Source: Candidatus Woesearchaeota archaeon
GTDB lineage: Archaea; Nanobdellota; Nanobdellia; Woesearchaeales; DSVV01
NCBI GenBank assembly: GCA_016192995.1
Contig: JACPTB010000001.1
Location: 1-64,000 of the forward strand
Length of the DNA: 64,000 nucleotides
Direction: 5' to 3'
A model generated the notes under the pieces. The model was not told the DNA's origin, did not search any database, and worked only from the letters and a program-made list of their open reading frames with translations. Made by a program: the position numbers and the translations under genes. This document shows positions 45,821-54,448 of the stretch, in pieces (within the stretch, counting starts at the first letter, position 1; every line of letters starts with the position of its first letter).

Positions 45821-46372
45821 ATGCTGTATAATCTTCAACAAATAAAGCTTTTAAGGAAGAAATATAACGTAACACAAACACAGCTTGCAAAACTAGCGGG
45901 AGTAAGTCAATCATTAATCACTAAAGTTGAAGCTGGTTTGTTAGATCCAACCTATACAAAAGCTCAGAAAATATTTCAAGCGCTTTCTCATCTAAGCGAA
46001 AAAAAAGAGATCAAGGCAGAAGAAATTATGAATACTTCACTTATCTGCTGCTCACCTTCAACAGCGATTAAAGAAGTGATCAAAAAGATGAAAAAGCATA
46101 GCATTAGCCAGATGCCAGTATTGGAAGATAAACAGCCAGTTGGTTTGATTTCAGAATCAATTATATTGGACGCCATTATTAATAATAAATCTTCAGAACT
46201 CTTAGTAAAAGACTTGATGATTGATGCGCCGCCTATTATTGCAAAAGATTCTTCGATAAATATCATTAGCAATCTTCTTAAATTCTATCCTTTGGTGATT
46301 GTTGCAGAAAAAGGAAAATTCTTAGGCATTATTACTAAAGCTGATATGCTTGGTGTTTATAATCATTTTTAA
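45821..46372 (+). CDS. XRE-type HTH regulator with two CBS domains
   Basis: 183 residues from the ATG at 45821; a TATA-like box (ATTATAAAC) is centred about 26 bp before it, so the longer frame from 45755 is not used. N-terminal helix-turn-helix (VTQTQLAKLAGVSQSLITKV) and a C-terminal CBS pair (QMPVLEDKQPVGLISES and FLGIITKADMLG). This fusion is characteristic of archaea; CBS pairs usually sense adenine nucleotides. It may regulate neighbours; target unknown. Confidence 0.88.
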   Translation: MLYNLQQIKLLRKKYNVTQTQLAKLAGVSQSLITKVEAGLLDPTYTKAQKIFQALSHLSEKKEIKAEEIMNTSLICCSPSTAIKEVIKKMKKHSISQMPVLEDKQPVGLISESIILDAIINNKSSELLVKDLMIDAPPIIAKDSSINIISNLLKFYPLVIVAEKGKFLGIITKADMLGVYNHF

Positions 46373-46391
46373 CATGTTAAAAATGATTAAT

Positions 46392-46538
46392 TTAGAGTTT
46401 TCTTTTTTTCATACGCATAAACGTATAACCATCTCTATATTCAAGCTGTTTATAGATTAAAGTATTCTTATCAAACCGCAGCATTTCATAGATTATACTA
46501 TGAAGTAAGAATATAATACTGATACTAAACCACCCCAC
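46392..46538 (-). CDS. Small membrane protein (48 aa)
   Basis: A GTG-started frame beginning GWFSISIIFLLHSIIYEML and ending in a basic tail (FMRMKKRKL). One membrane segment is followed by a charged cytoplasmic tail. A TATA box (46566-46573) lies 31 bp upstream. Short, so the call relies on composition and promoter. Confidence 0.4.
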   Translation of the reverse strand: MGWFSISIIFLLHSIIYEMLRFDKNTLIYKQLEYRDGYTFMRMKKRKL

Positions 46539-46640
46539 ACTAAGATTATTCTTAGAATTAAATCTATATAAACCTTTCCATTATTTTGGAGGAAAAATAT
46601 ATACTAGCGTATTGATTAGGTGAGTTTGGGGAGAATTATA

Positions 46641-46801
46641 GAGAACTTTGCAAAATACTCGCAAAGCTCGGGTTACTGCCAGTTCGCATTGAGATCTTTG
46701 TTAAACAAAGCAATTTTCTCTCTGGAACTACGAAAATTGCTCGATAAGTCTTTCGAAAATGCTCACGAAATTGGCAGTAACCATAATTTTGCAAAGTTCT
46801 C
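46641..46801. mobile_element. MITE-like element, family A copy 2 (161 bp)
   Basis: Same 16-bp inverted ends (GAGAACTTTGCAAAAT) and length as the copy at 22616, in the opposite orientation, with about 15 differences and no gaps. A flanking direct repeat TATA (46637-46640 and 46802-46805) is consistent with a 4-bp target duplication. It lies 17 bp from the end of the S4-domain gene. Confidence 0.85.
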
Positions 46802-46818
46802 TATAGCAAAGTTATTTG

Positions 46819-47040
46819 CTATAACTCATCCATATTTACCTTAAAAGTTTTATTCTGATAAGAAACAACATCATGGTGCCGTAATTTTAATTTATTTCTT
46901 GTTTCAGTAACACCATTAACTTTTACTTGTTCATTTCTAATAATAATCTTAGCTTGCCCGCCAGTGAGAGCTAATCCTTTTAATTTGAGAAAATTACAAA
47001 GTTCAATATAAGGTTTACCTTCGTGATCTATCTGCGGCAT
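46819..47040 (-). CDS. S4-domain RNA-binding protein (YbcJ/YaaA-like)
   Basis: 73 residues made almost wholly of an S4 domain: IELCNFLKLKGLALTGGQAK, then VKVNGVTETRNKLKLRHHDVV. The length and order match the small free-standing S4 proteins that bind structured RNA, often ribosomal. The family is mostly bacterial, so transfer is possible. Flanked on both sides by MITE-like elements. Confidence 0.85.
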   Translation of the reverse strand: MPQIDHEGKPYIELCNFLKLKGLALTGGQAKIIIRNEQVKVNGVTETRNKLKLRHHDVVSYQNKTFKVNMDEL

Positions 47041-47085
47041 AGTCTGATTAATGATGAGTACTATATATTATTATGGATTTTAGGT

Positions 47086-47236
47086 ACGTAATAAGTCTGG
47101 GGTTTTAGTGCCTATTTCGTGAAGCTCTTCTAATATTATTGCGGGGATTTTTTGGAGTGCCAGAGAGAAAAATCCAATCAAACTAGACTTCAAAAGCTGA
47201 ACCGGCACTAAAACCATAGAAGACTTATTACGTTCT
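47086..47236. mobile_element. MITE-like element, family B (151 bp)
   Basis: Inverted ends ACGTAATAAGTCT (47086-47098, 47221-47233), an inner pair GGTTTTAGTGCC/GGCACTAAAACC, and a central hairpin around CCAGAGAGAAAA, the same central motif as in family A. The 9-bp direct repeat ATTTTAGGT flanks it (47077-47085, 47237-47245) if three bases TCT are counted with the right end. No gene inside. Confidence 0.75.
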
Positions 47237-47287
47237 ATTTTAGGTGAAATAAATAACAATATAAACAATTCGTTATTTTTCATTCTT

Positions 47288-47743
47288 ATGAAAGATAAAG
47301 AAAAAAAGCTCTATAATTATTCAGGGATCATTGCTCTTATTGCGATTACTATGTCCTTATTATTAGGAAAGTTTATTGATCAGTTTTTACCCGTGTTTCC
47401 CAACAGATTTTCTTTCCTCTTTGTGCCTATTATTGTATCATGGCTAGTGCTAGTGATAATAACCTTTTTCTCTTCACCAGCTGAAAAAACAGCTCATGGA
47501 TTGCAGGCAACAGGAATATATACTATGGTTCGAAATCCATTGTATACAATAACCTTGTTGTTATTATACCCAGGATTATGTTTTTTATTCAAGACCTATG
47601 CAGGTTTTTTGTTAATAATTCCTTTATTTTCTGTATTTATGTATCTAAGCCATATTGAAGACGAACATTTAACAGTCTTATTGGGAGATTATTATAATGA
47701 ATACAAAAGAAAAGCAGGATTGTTTTTCCCAAAGTTAAAGTGA
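47288..47743 (+). CDS. ICMT-family membrane methyltransferase
   Basis: 151 residues with four membrane segments and the isoprenylcysteine carboxyl-methyltransferase/PEMT signature at the C-terminal half: TGIYTMVRNPLYT and EDEHLTVLLGDYYNEYKRK. These enzymes use S-adenosylmethionine to methylate prenylated, lipid or small substrates. In prokaryotes the substrate is usually unknown, as here. Confidence 0.85.
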   Translation: MKDKEKKLYNYSGIIALIAITMSLLLGKFIDQFLPVFPNRFSFLFVPIIVSWLVLVIITFFSSPAEKTAHGLQATGIYTMVRNPLYTITLLLLYPGLCFLFKTYAGFLLIIPLFSVFMYLSHIEDEHLTVLLGDYYNEYKRKAGLFFPKLK

Positions 47744-47827
47744 ATATTTATTTTTTATCTTATCAGAACCACCAAAATACTCTATCCATACAGAACTATC
47801 TAATATTTTTCGAACTTTTTCGGAACA

Positions 47828-47890
47828 TTTATATATAACTTTGTACATAAATACAAACTAATATACTTTAAGGTATATTAGTTTGTATTT
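47828..47890 (+). promoter_or_regulatory. TATA box and perfect 42-bp hairpin before radical SAM gene
   Basis: TTTATATA (47828-47835) is followed by AAATACAAACTAATATAC, a 6-base loop, and the exact complement (47849-47890). The predicted transcription start falls inside the left arm, so it may be an operator or a 5'-leader hairpin. The leader to the ATG at 47953 is about 95 nt and ends in the ribosome-binding site GGGGAGAG. Confidence 0.6.
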
Positions 47891-47952
47891 AATCAAAGAT
47901 AATATAATACCCACGCATCAGATAACCACACAAAATAAACAGGGGAGAGTAC

Positions 47953-49641
47953 ATGAAAATATCATTTATAGAAGCACCTAATCAATGGTATGATCGGGAA
48001 ACTATCAAAATGAGGAATTATGGTGTTGAAAGAATTCTTTCCCATCTTTTACAGAATAATGCGGTACAACAAAAGGATGTTGAAAACTATGATTTTTCTT
48101 TTTTTACTGCGCAGACTAATGAAGCATTAGTTGCTTATTGTAAAGAGAAAGTGGAAATTATTTGTGATGCTGATCTCTTTGGATTTAGTGTTATGGAATC
48201 AAATTATATTCCTTCTTTGTATGTGGCAGCATTGCTCAAACAAAAGTATCCTACGTGTAAAATTATCTTTGGAGGAGCTGCTGTTACAGAACTCGGACAT
48301 GAAATTATGCAGCTGCTGTGGCAGACTGATTACAAAAATGAAATTACTAAAATAGGGTTTGTAGATTTTCTTATGTTAGGAATGGCTGAAGAGGGTTTTT
48401 TGAAGCTGATCCATAATTTTTATAAAGATGATTTAAGCAGTGTTCCAAATCTTGTTTGGATACAAAAAAATAAATTAGTCGTAAATACTATTAGATACCC
48501 TCCTGAAGGATGGAAAAGCATACCCGCTTATAATTCAGTCTGGAATGCAGAAGGAAGTTACAAAGATGACCATTTCATTGTTTTAGCTTCGCTTGGTTGT
48601 TTTGCAAAATGTGATTTTTGTACGATGATCACCAAAGAACCAAGCTATATTGAACGTGATATTGAGGAAGTAGTTAAAGAAGTGCAGCAAGCTGTTGAAA
48701 TAGCTATTACAAGAAATGTTGAAAGCATATTTATTCAGCCGATTCATCAGAACTATGCACATCGTGTTGGACAGTTGTTAAGTGTTCTTGAACATGTTAC
48801 TATCAGCTATGAAGGGAATGACACAAGAATTCCTCTTCTCTCTAAAATACATGGAATTGGAATTACAAGCAGAGCTGATACACTTCTTGTTCCCCGAAAT
48901 AAAGAAATAATCGAAGCTACGCTGCAGCGCTATCCAGAAATTCATTTTCAAGTATTTGTTGGCTTGGAAAATTTTTCTGAAGAAATGCTGAAAGAAATTG
49001 GAAAAGAAGTTTCTCAAAAGACAAACATCGAAGCTGCGCAGTATCTCGTATATCTTCAGAAGAAATATCCTAATTTTGAATATCTCCTTAGTTTCATTGG
49101 TTTAACTCATAATACTAGGTTGCATCATCTCAAAGAAAATGTACAGCTTCTTAATCAGATATTTGTCGAACAGCAGAGTGTTTACCCAATTCATTATTTT
49201 TTTAATCAGCCATTGAGGTTAGGGGTAAAAATGGCGAAGAAATTTAATATCCCAAGAAAAAGAGGATATTATTTGAAAAATAATTACGGGCAGTTGCGCG
49301 AGCAGGGGAATTTTGCCTATCCTAAAGATGAAACAACAATTGCACTTCTCGAGCATTATTATGGAATACTGCCTGAATTGCCTGATTTTATTATGAGAAA
49401 ACACCTAGGGGAAGCGCTGCAAGAACGCGGTATAGATTTTTTCGAGATAATGAGCAACAAAATTGGCCAGTCAAAAACCATATTAGAGCATTTCTTTTAT
49501 TGGGCAGAGCTTAAAATTATGCAGTGTCTTTTGAATGGCATATCATATAACGATGTGCTGTATATTTGCAATAAAACCTATAATGAAGGTCTTGCTCTAC
49601 TCCAGCAAAAGCTTGAAGAAGAAAGTGTTAATATGTATTAA
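47953..49641 (+). CDS. B12-binding radical SAM protein
   Basis: 562 residues. The N-terminal ~180 residues form a cobalamin-binding-like Rossmann domain (DLFGFSVMESNYIPSLYVAA, IIFGGAAVTELG). A radical SAM core follows with Cys216, Cys220 and Cys223 (CFAKCDFC), the CxxxCxxC that holds the 4Fe-4S cluster. The helical C-terminus is of unknown role. Enzymes of this class methylate or rearrange unreactive carbon or phosphorus centres. The neighbouring phosphonate-type transporter might hint at an organophosphorus substrate, but the genes are convergent and overlap only at their stops. Confidence 0.85.
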   Translation: MKISFIEAPNQWYDRETIKMRNYGVERILSHLLQNNAVQQKDVENYDFSFFTAQTNEALVAYCKEKVEIICDADLFGFSVMESNYIPSLYVAALLKQKYPTCKIIFGGAAVTELGHEIMQLLWQTDYKNEITKIGFVDFLMLGMAEEGFLKLIHNFYKDDLSSVPNLVWIQKNKLVVNTIRYPPEGWKSIPAYNSVWNAEGSYKDDHFIVLASLGCFAKCDFCTMITKEPSYIERDIEEVVKEVQQAVEIAITRNVESIFIQPIHQNYAHRVGQLLSVLEHVTISYEGNDTRIPLLSKIHGIGITSRADTLLVPRNKEIIEATLQRYPEIHFQVFVGLENFSEEMLKEIGKEVSQKTNIEAAQYLVYLQKKYPNFEYLLSFIGLTHNTRLHHLKENVQLLNQIFVEQQSVYPIHYFFNQPLRLGVKMAKKFNIPRKRGYYLKNNYGQLREQGNFAYPKDETTIALLEHYYGILPELPDFIMRKHLGEALQERGIDFFEIMSNKIGQSKTILEHFFYWAELKIMQCLLNGISYNDVLYICNKTYNEGLALLQQKLEEESVNMY

Positions 49642-50441
49642 GTACAAACTTTGCTTTCAACTAAATAATGATCTCTTATTTTAACGCTAATATAATCCAT
49701 AATTAATACCACTACTAATATTTCTAATAACAGAACAATTACTTTATCATATTGCAATACATTAAGATATCCCATGATATAGAATCCAATTCCTCCTGCT
49801 CCAACAATGCCCAGAATAGTGGACGCTCTCACATTATATTCAAACATAAACAATAACTGGCTTAACAAGTTGTTGGCTGCTTCAGGAATCACAACAAACC
49901 GAATGATCTGCAATTTCGTTGCTCCTATTGAAGCAATTGCTTCTAAAGGTTCAGTATTAATCCCTTCTATTGCTTCATATTGAAGTTTTGCAAGATATCC
50001 CATAGTATAAATCATCGTTGCTAATACTCCTGCTAATGGTCCTAGACCAACCATGATAACAAAGAGCAACGCCCATAATAATGAAGGCAATGATCGGACA
50101 GCTGCGAGAAAAGTCCTTACCAGTACCGTAGTTTTTGTTCCGAATAAATTACGTGAACCTAACACTGCAAAAGGAAGAGCTAATACCATCCCAAGGATTG
50201 TTCCCAGAAAAGCAATTTCTATGGTTTCAAGCAATGCAAAAGCGCCTGTCTCGAGAAGACTCCAGTCAGGAGGCATACTTGGGGAGAAAAAATCGCCTAA
50301 TTTTCCTAAACCAGTTGCAACCAGCATAGGATTTAATTGAAGGTGAACAGCGCTGATGATAAATAACAATCCGATGAGTGAATATATCTCCCACCTTTTT
50401 ATTCCCCATAGTTTTTTCAATGTTGAAATTTCTTTGCTCAT
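49638..50441 (-). CDS. PhnE-like ABC transporter permease
   Basis: 267 residues with about six membrane segments and the permease loop region around EAIASIGATKLQIIRFVVIPEA, the EAA-type contact with the ATPase. The segment GMVLALPFAVLGSRNL is typical of the phosphonate/phosphite permease family. It lies directly after the ATPase gene with no gap. No periplasmic-type binding protein (PhnD) is seen nearby, so substrate is uncertain. Confidence 0.8.
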   Translation of the reverse strand: MSKEISTLKKLWGIKRWEIYSLIGLLFIISAVHLQLNPMLVATGLGKLGDFFSPSMPPDWSLLETGAFALLETIEIAFLGTILGMVLALPFAVLGSRNLFGTKTTVLVRTFLAAVRSLPSLLWALLFVIMVGLGPLAGVLATMIYTMGYLAKLQYEAIEGINTEPLEAIASIGATKLQIIRFVVIPEAANNLLSQLLFMFEYNVRASTILGIVGAGGIGFYIMGYLNVLQYDKVIVLLLEILVVVLIMDYISVKIRDHYLVESKVCT

Positions 50442-51212
50442 TTAAGCATCTCCGCTAAATAGTTTATAGATTATGTTATCATTAAGGTTGTTGACGGTTG
50501 TATTCAACTTGATCTCGCCATTTTTAATCAAAGCAATTTTATCCCCAAATTTTTTTACCGTGACAATGTCATGCTCTACCATAATCAAGGTGATCTTAAA
50601 TTCTTCTTTTAATTTTCTCAACTTCTCCATAATGTCCTGCGCTATTTTAAAATCTAAATCGGAGAGGATTTCATCGGCTAAAAGTATTTTTGGTTTCTGC
50701 ATTAAAGCTCTCGCAATTGCAACGCGTCTTTTCTCTCCTCCGCTTAAGCAATGCACTTTAGCATCTGCTTTTGTTGTTAATCCAACAGTTGCAAGCAAAT
50801 AGTTTGCAAATTCCTGTTCTTTCTTTGGAAATATTTTGAAGAAAGAATGCAAGGCATTTATTCTTGGAAGGCATCCCATCAGCACATTTTCTCTAGCAGT
50901 CATCATTTTAACTAATCCAAGATTTTGAGGTATATATCCTAAATTAGTTCGTAAATCTGCGAGAGAATTATAGGCTTCCCTTTTTTTTCCTAAGATAATA
51001 ACACTGCCTTTTTGCGGTTTGACAAGACCATTTAACACTTTAATCAGGGTTGTTTTCCCTGCTCCGTTTTGGCCTATAATAAACTGGATAATACCTTCAG
51101 GAATTGCAAGAGTAAGATTTTTTAACGTATAATCCTCACTATAAGAAGCCCAAACAGCTTGTAATTCAACAGCAAATTCAACAGCATGTACACTTTTAAT
51201 TTTTTTGAGCAT
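50442..51212 (-). CDS. PhnC-like ABC transporter ATP-binding protein
   Basis: 256 residues with Walker A GQNGAGKTTLIKVL, Q-loop YIPQNLGLV, ABC signature LSGGEKRRVAIARAL, Walker B ILLADEIL and an H-loop VEHD. Gene order and the permease partner point to the phosphonate-importer family. DEIL replaces the more common DEP after Walker B, as is usual in PhnC-like proteins. Confidence 0.85.
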   Translation of the reverse strand: MLKKIKSVHAVEFAVELQAVWASYSEDYTLKNLTLAIPEGIIQFIIGQNGAGKTTLIKVLNGLVKPQKGSVIILGKKREAYNSLADLRTNLGYIPQNLGLVKMMTARENVLMGCLPRINALHSFFKIFPKKEQEFANYLLATVGLTTKADAKVHCLSGGEKRRVAIARALMQKPKILLADEILSDLDFKIAQDIMEKLRKLKEEFKITLIMVEHDIVTVKKFGDKIALIKNGEIKLNTTVNNLNDNIIYKLFSGDA

Positions 51213-51238
51213 TGTTCTTAAAGGTATAAAAGTACTCG

Positions 51239-51289
51239 TTTATATAGTATGTGGAAAGCTTAGAGCGCTCCTCTAAGCTTTCCACATAC
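51239..51289 (+). promoter_or_regulatory. TATA box and perfect 43-bp palindrome at divergent promoter
   Basis: TTTATATA (51239-51246) abuts GTATGTGGAAAGCTTAGAG, a 5-base loop and the exact inverse (51247-51289). The predicted start site falls at its centre. It lies between the ABC ATPase and the membrane protein genes, and may control both. Its layout matches the TATA-plus-palindrome at 47828. Confidence 0.6.
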
Positions 51290-51346
51290 GTCATAACAAA
51301 CTATTTAAAGATCGAAAAAGAAAATCTCATTAAAAGAGCTGATTAT

Positions 51347-53431
51347 ATGAACAATAAATATTTATTAACCTTTGCCGTGCTTATGGGCTTAATCCTCTTA
51401 GCTATTGTTCTCGATCCTAATTTTACCGGCTTTGCAATATTTGATAATACCATTAAACACGGTCAAGCAATAAAAGTTGAAGGCGCCATCTTTAAAGTAG
51501 AATTCGGAGAAAACAAAATAAGACTGGCTTCTGATCAAGGAGAGGTTATTTTTCAAGGCACTGACAAAGAAGTCTTGCAGGACAAAATATTTTTATTATC
51601 AGATATCAATCATGAACAAAAAACAGCAAAGCTCACGATTCAACAGTATGATCTTGCTATTGATATCAAACGGGCGGTTGATATTGAAGAATTAGTAGTG
51701 GGTGATGAAGTAACGGTAAGAACAACTATAACAAATAATGAACTGCAACCGTTAAGTCTTGAGTATCACCAATATATTTCACCAGGCTATCAAATACAAC
51801 CAGCAATAAAAGTTAATAACAATCCTGGAAAATTTCAAGCAGGCAAAGAAACCTACAAATACCTTGTTGCTTTGCAGCCAAATGAACAAGTTATTCTTGA
51901 GTATACGTTGAAACTGATTAATCCTGATGTTAAAAACACTGCGGTTCCAAAAGCAACATTATTGCAGGATGTTGGCGAGAATGCATTTGAGATTCAAGCA
52001 AAAGAAATTGCAATAAAAGTAACACCTATGTTAAGTTTTGATCTCGCACCTACAGAAAATCTAGCAATTAGCAAACAGCATCCTTTAACGCTTACTTTAA
52101 AGAATAATTTTCCCCAAAAACCGATTACTATCAAAGAATTAAAAATATCTTTTCCAAACAATGTTGAAGTTCAATCATCAGAACTAATAAAGAAAGGTGT
52201 TGATTTAGTTTGGCAAGGCACACTCTCCCAATCAAAAATAATGCCCTTCACTATCTCATCAGACACCATTGATAATTATGATCTATTCATGGTAATATCG
52301 TATGAGGTAAATGGGTTACAGCTGACGACAAAGCATCAGCAAAAACTTTCCTTTGAGGTAATTCCCTTAGTGCCAAGCATGGCACTCAACAAAGAGTCGT
52401 TTAATGCCGGAGAAAATATTGAAATAACGCCAAGTTTTGAAAATGAAGCTGGAACAAGTTTCAAAGAGCTTGATGCAAAACTCACGTTATTAACAGAAAA
52501 CAGAACAATAGAAGCTCCAGAGCTTGAAGGTAAAGAAAAACTTGTTTTCGATCAAATCTCAATAATAGCTCCTCATACAGATACTGATCTGCAAATTCCG
52601 GTTCTCTTCACTGGAACGTATAAAACAATGCATGATAAAATAATTACTTTCTCAACGGAGAAAGTAATTATTCTTAAAAAAACATCATTTGATTCAGATA
52701 TGAGCTTCTCTCTTTTACCAATAGGTTACAAAAAAGGAACTCTACAGCTTCTTGCACTGGCAGAGAAAAAATCAGATGCTCCAATCTCAGTAATGAAAAT
52801 AATTCATGACACTACAAAACCAGAATTAGTTACTGAATTTTCCGAAATTTCTCCAAAATCAGGAGTTGTTTTTGAAGTGCCAACAACAAGCGCTGATGAC
52901 ATAAAAAAAGAACAGATTAATCAAAAAAGCATGCTCATTTACACAAAAGATAATGCTCACTATGTGCTTTCTACGGTATTTTCAGAAGAAGTTAAAAAAG
53001 TGGTCAAACAAATAAAATTATCCAAAGATAAATACAAACTTTCAGATATCAAGCTCATTGATTTTTCTTCAGGAACAGCGCCTGTATTATTAAATTCAGA
53101 AAAACAATTGATGATTTATGAAACACCAACAGTTTCGTTTTCGTTAGTATATATTATTCTCATTACAATCGTTGTAGCCTTAGTTATTATAGGGATTGTG
53201 TGGTATCAAAAGCGCGAGGAAGCAAAACACAAAATTGCTGTTGACACCAGTTTTGTCCCAAGAAAAGATGCATTGGGGGTATTCGATGCTCCAACGCCCG
53301 ATAAAGGACTTGTTGAAGGACAAAAGTTTGTCCAATACTGCAGATCTGCGCATATGCCTGATGAAAAAATAAAAATAAAACTCAGGGAAAAAGGTTGGTT
53401 GGAAGATTTTATTACTGAATTATGCAAATAA
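51347..53431 (+). CDS. Membrane-anchored NEW3-like protein with cytoplasmic GW module
   Basis: 694 residues from the ATG at 51347, which begins an N-terminal hydrophobic segment (LLTFAVLMGLILLAIVL); the longer frame runs through the palindrome. The large middle part consists of beta-sandwich domains of the NEW3/CARDB type (for example VTVRTTITNNELQPLSLEY). A C-terminal membrane segment (LVYIILITIVVALVIIGIVW) leads to a ~65-residue tail ending in one GW module (IKIKLREKGWLEDFITELCK). It is followed closely by two pilin-like genes, so it may be part of a pilus or surface complex. Confidence 0.7.
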   Translation: MNNKYLLTFAVLMGLILLAIVLDPNFTGFAIFDNTIKHGQAIKVEGAIFKVEFGENKIRLASDQGEVIFQGTDKEVLQDKIFLLSDINHEQKTAKLTIQQYDLAIDIKRAVDIEELVVGDEVTVRTTITNNELQPLSLEYHQYISPGYQIQPAIKVNNNPGKFQAGKETYKYLVALQPNEQVILEYTLKLINPDVKNTAVPKATLLQDVGENAFEIQAKEIAIKVTPMLSFDLAPTENLAISKQHPLTLTLKNNFPQKPITIKELKISFPNNVEVQSSELIKKGVDLVWQGTLSQSKIMPFTISSDTIDNYDLFMVISYEVNGLQLTTKHQQKLSFEVIPLVPSMALNKESFNAGENIEITPSFENEAGTSFKELDAKLTLLTENRTIEAPELEGKEKLVFDQISIIAPHTDTDLQIPVLFTGTYKTMHDKIITFSTEKVIILKKTSFDSDMSFSLLPIGYKKGTLQLLALAEKKSDAPISVMKIIHDTTKPELVTEFSEISPKSGVVFEVPTTSADDIKKEQINQKSMLIYTKDNAHYVLSTVFSEEVKKVVKQIKLSKDKYKLSDIKLIDFSSGTAPVLLNSEKQLMIYETPTVSFSLVYIILITIVVALVIIGIVWYQKREEAKHKIAVDTSFVPRKDALGVFDAPTPDKGLVEGQKFVQYCRSAHMPDEKIKIKLREKGWLEDFITELCK

Positions 53432-53435
53432 AAAA

Positions 53436-53897
53436 ATGGCAAAACATAGAATAACTAACAAAAAATCTCAGGTTGCGGTAGAAACATTGATGGTGCTAGG
53501 CATTATTATGTTGCTACTGCTTCCAGCTACGTATCTTTTTTTCAATTTTATTAATACTTCTTCACAACAAATACTCAATGCTCAAATTAATCAAGTGGGA
53601 AAAACAATTGTAGGAAACGCAGAAATGCTTTATTACTATGGACGAGATGCAGCAATCATTGTGGAGTTTTCTATGCCTACGCAAGTAACGAAAATTTCAG
53701 TGGAAGAAAATATAAATCTTAAGTATTATTCCCTTGTATTTTTTTTGAATAATGACCGAGAAAAAGTGTTTGTTTCACCAGTAAGATTAATGGTTGCGCA
53801 TGGTTCAGATTTAAACAAAGATCCTTTGGAAGGAAGAAAGGTATTCAAGTTAACTAATGCAGATGGAAAAACAATTACTATCGAGCGTATTGTATAA
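53436..53897 (+). CDS. Class III pilin-like protein
   Basis: 153 residues. The N-terminus has a short basic leader and SQVAVETLMVLGIIMLLLL, which matches the archaeal class III/type IV pilin signal: cleavage before a Q-rich start with Glu near +5, then a hydrophobic helix. It is 4 bp after the membrane protein and 41 bp before a second pilin-like gene. Assembles, if at all, through an archaeal pilus system not present in the window. Confidence 0.75.
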   Translation: MAKHRITNKKSQVAVETLMVLGIIMLLLLPATYLFFNFINTSSQQILNAQINQVGKTIVGNAEMLYYYGRDAAIIVEFSMPTQVTKISVEENINLKYYSLVFFLNNDREKVFVSPVRLMVAHGSDLNKDPLEGRKVFKLTNADGKTITIERIV

Positions 53898-53931
53898 AAA
53901 AACTTTCTAAAGTTTTTTATAAAATACGCTC
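53883..53931 (+). terminator. Long hairpin spanning the pilin stop codon
   Basis: GAGCGTATTGTATAAAAAAAC pairs, with two mismatches, with the segment ending AATACGCTC at 53931. Since it includes the last codons and stop of the first pilin gene, it could terminate, slow or stabilise the transcript between the two pilins. Function inferred from structure only. Confidence 0.45.
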
Positions 53932-53938
53932 AATAAAC

Positions 53939-54439
53939 ATGAAAAAAAAGATACCTTGTATAAAAACAAGCGTAAAAGCTCAAGGAGCTTTGGAGTTCAT
54001 TCTTCTCTTTAGTTTTATTTTTCTTATATTCATGGCTATGTTTGTTGTTTTTAATAAGCGTTTGGTCGCAATTTCGCGCGAAAGTGAATTAATTCAATTA
54101 CAGCAAATACAAGATCAAATCATTGCAGAGCTTGAAACTGCTAAAACAGTACATGATGGTTATATCAGAGTATTTACACTACCTGAATTGTATCTGGGGC
54201 ATAAATATAACATTACCCTCGAATTACCTTTACTCAAAGAAGGACAAGCTCCTGAAGAACTTGCTCATGAAATAGGCATAGCATTAACTTCTGCTGGTCG
54301 TGAGCGCGTAACTATTATTAGTTTTGACCCAAATGTTTTATTAGGTAAAATCGTTCCAGGAAAAAATACCTTAATTAAAAAAAATAATCTTATTTGTTTT
54401 AATGTAAAGCCTAATGAGTGTATTCTTGAAGAAGAATGA
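53939..54439 (+). CDS. Second class III pilin-like protein
   Basis: 166 residues. Leader KKKIPCIKTSVKAQGALEF has the QGALEF motif of archaeal pilins, followed by a hydrophobic helix (ILLFSFIFLIFMAMFVVF). The rest is a beta-rich head. Close to the preceding pilin-like gene and probably co-expressed, though separated by a hairpin. Confidence 0.75.
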   Translation: MKKKIPCIKTSVKAQGALEFILLFSFIFLIFMAMFVVFNKRLVAISRESELIQLQQIQDQIIAELETAKTVHDGYIRVFTLPELYLGHKYNITLELPLLKEGQAPEELAHEIGIALTSAGRERVTIISFDPNVLLGKIVPGKNTLIKKNNLICFNVKPNECILEEE

Positions 54440-54448
54440 TGAGAAATA

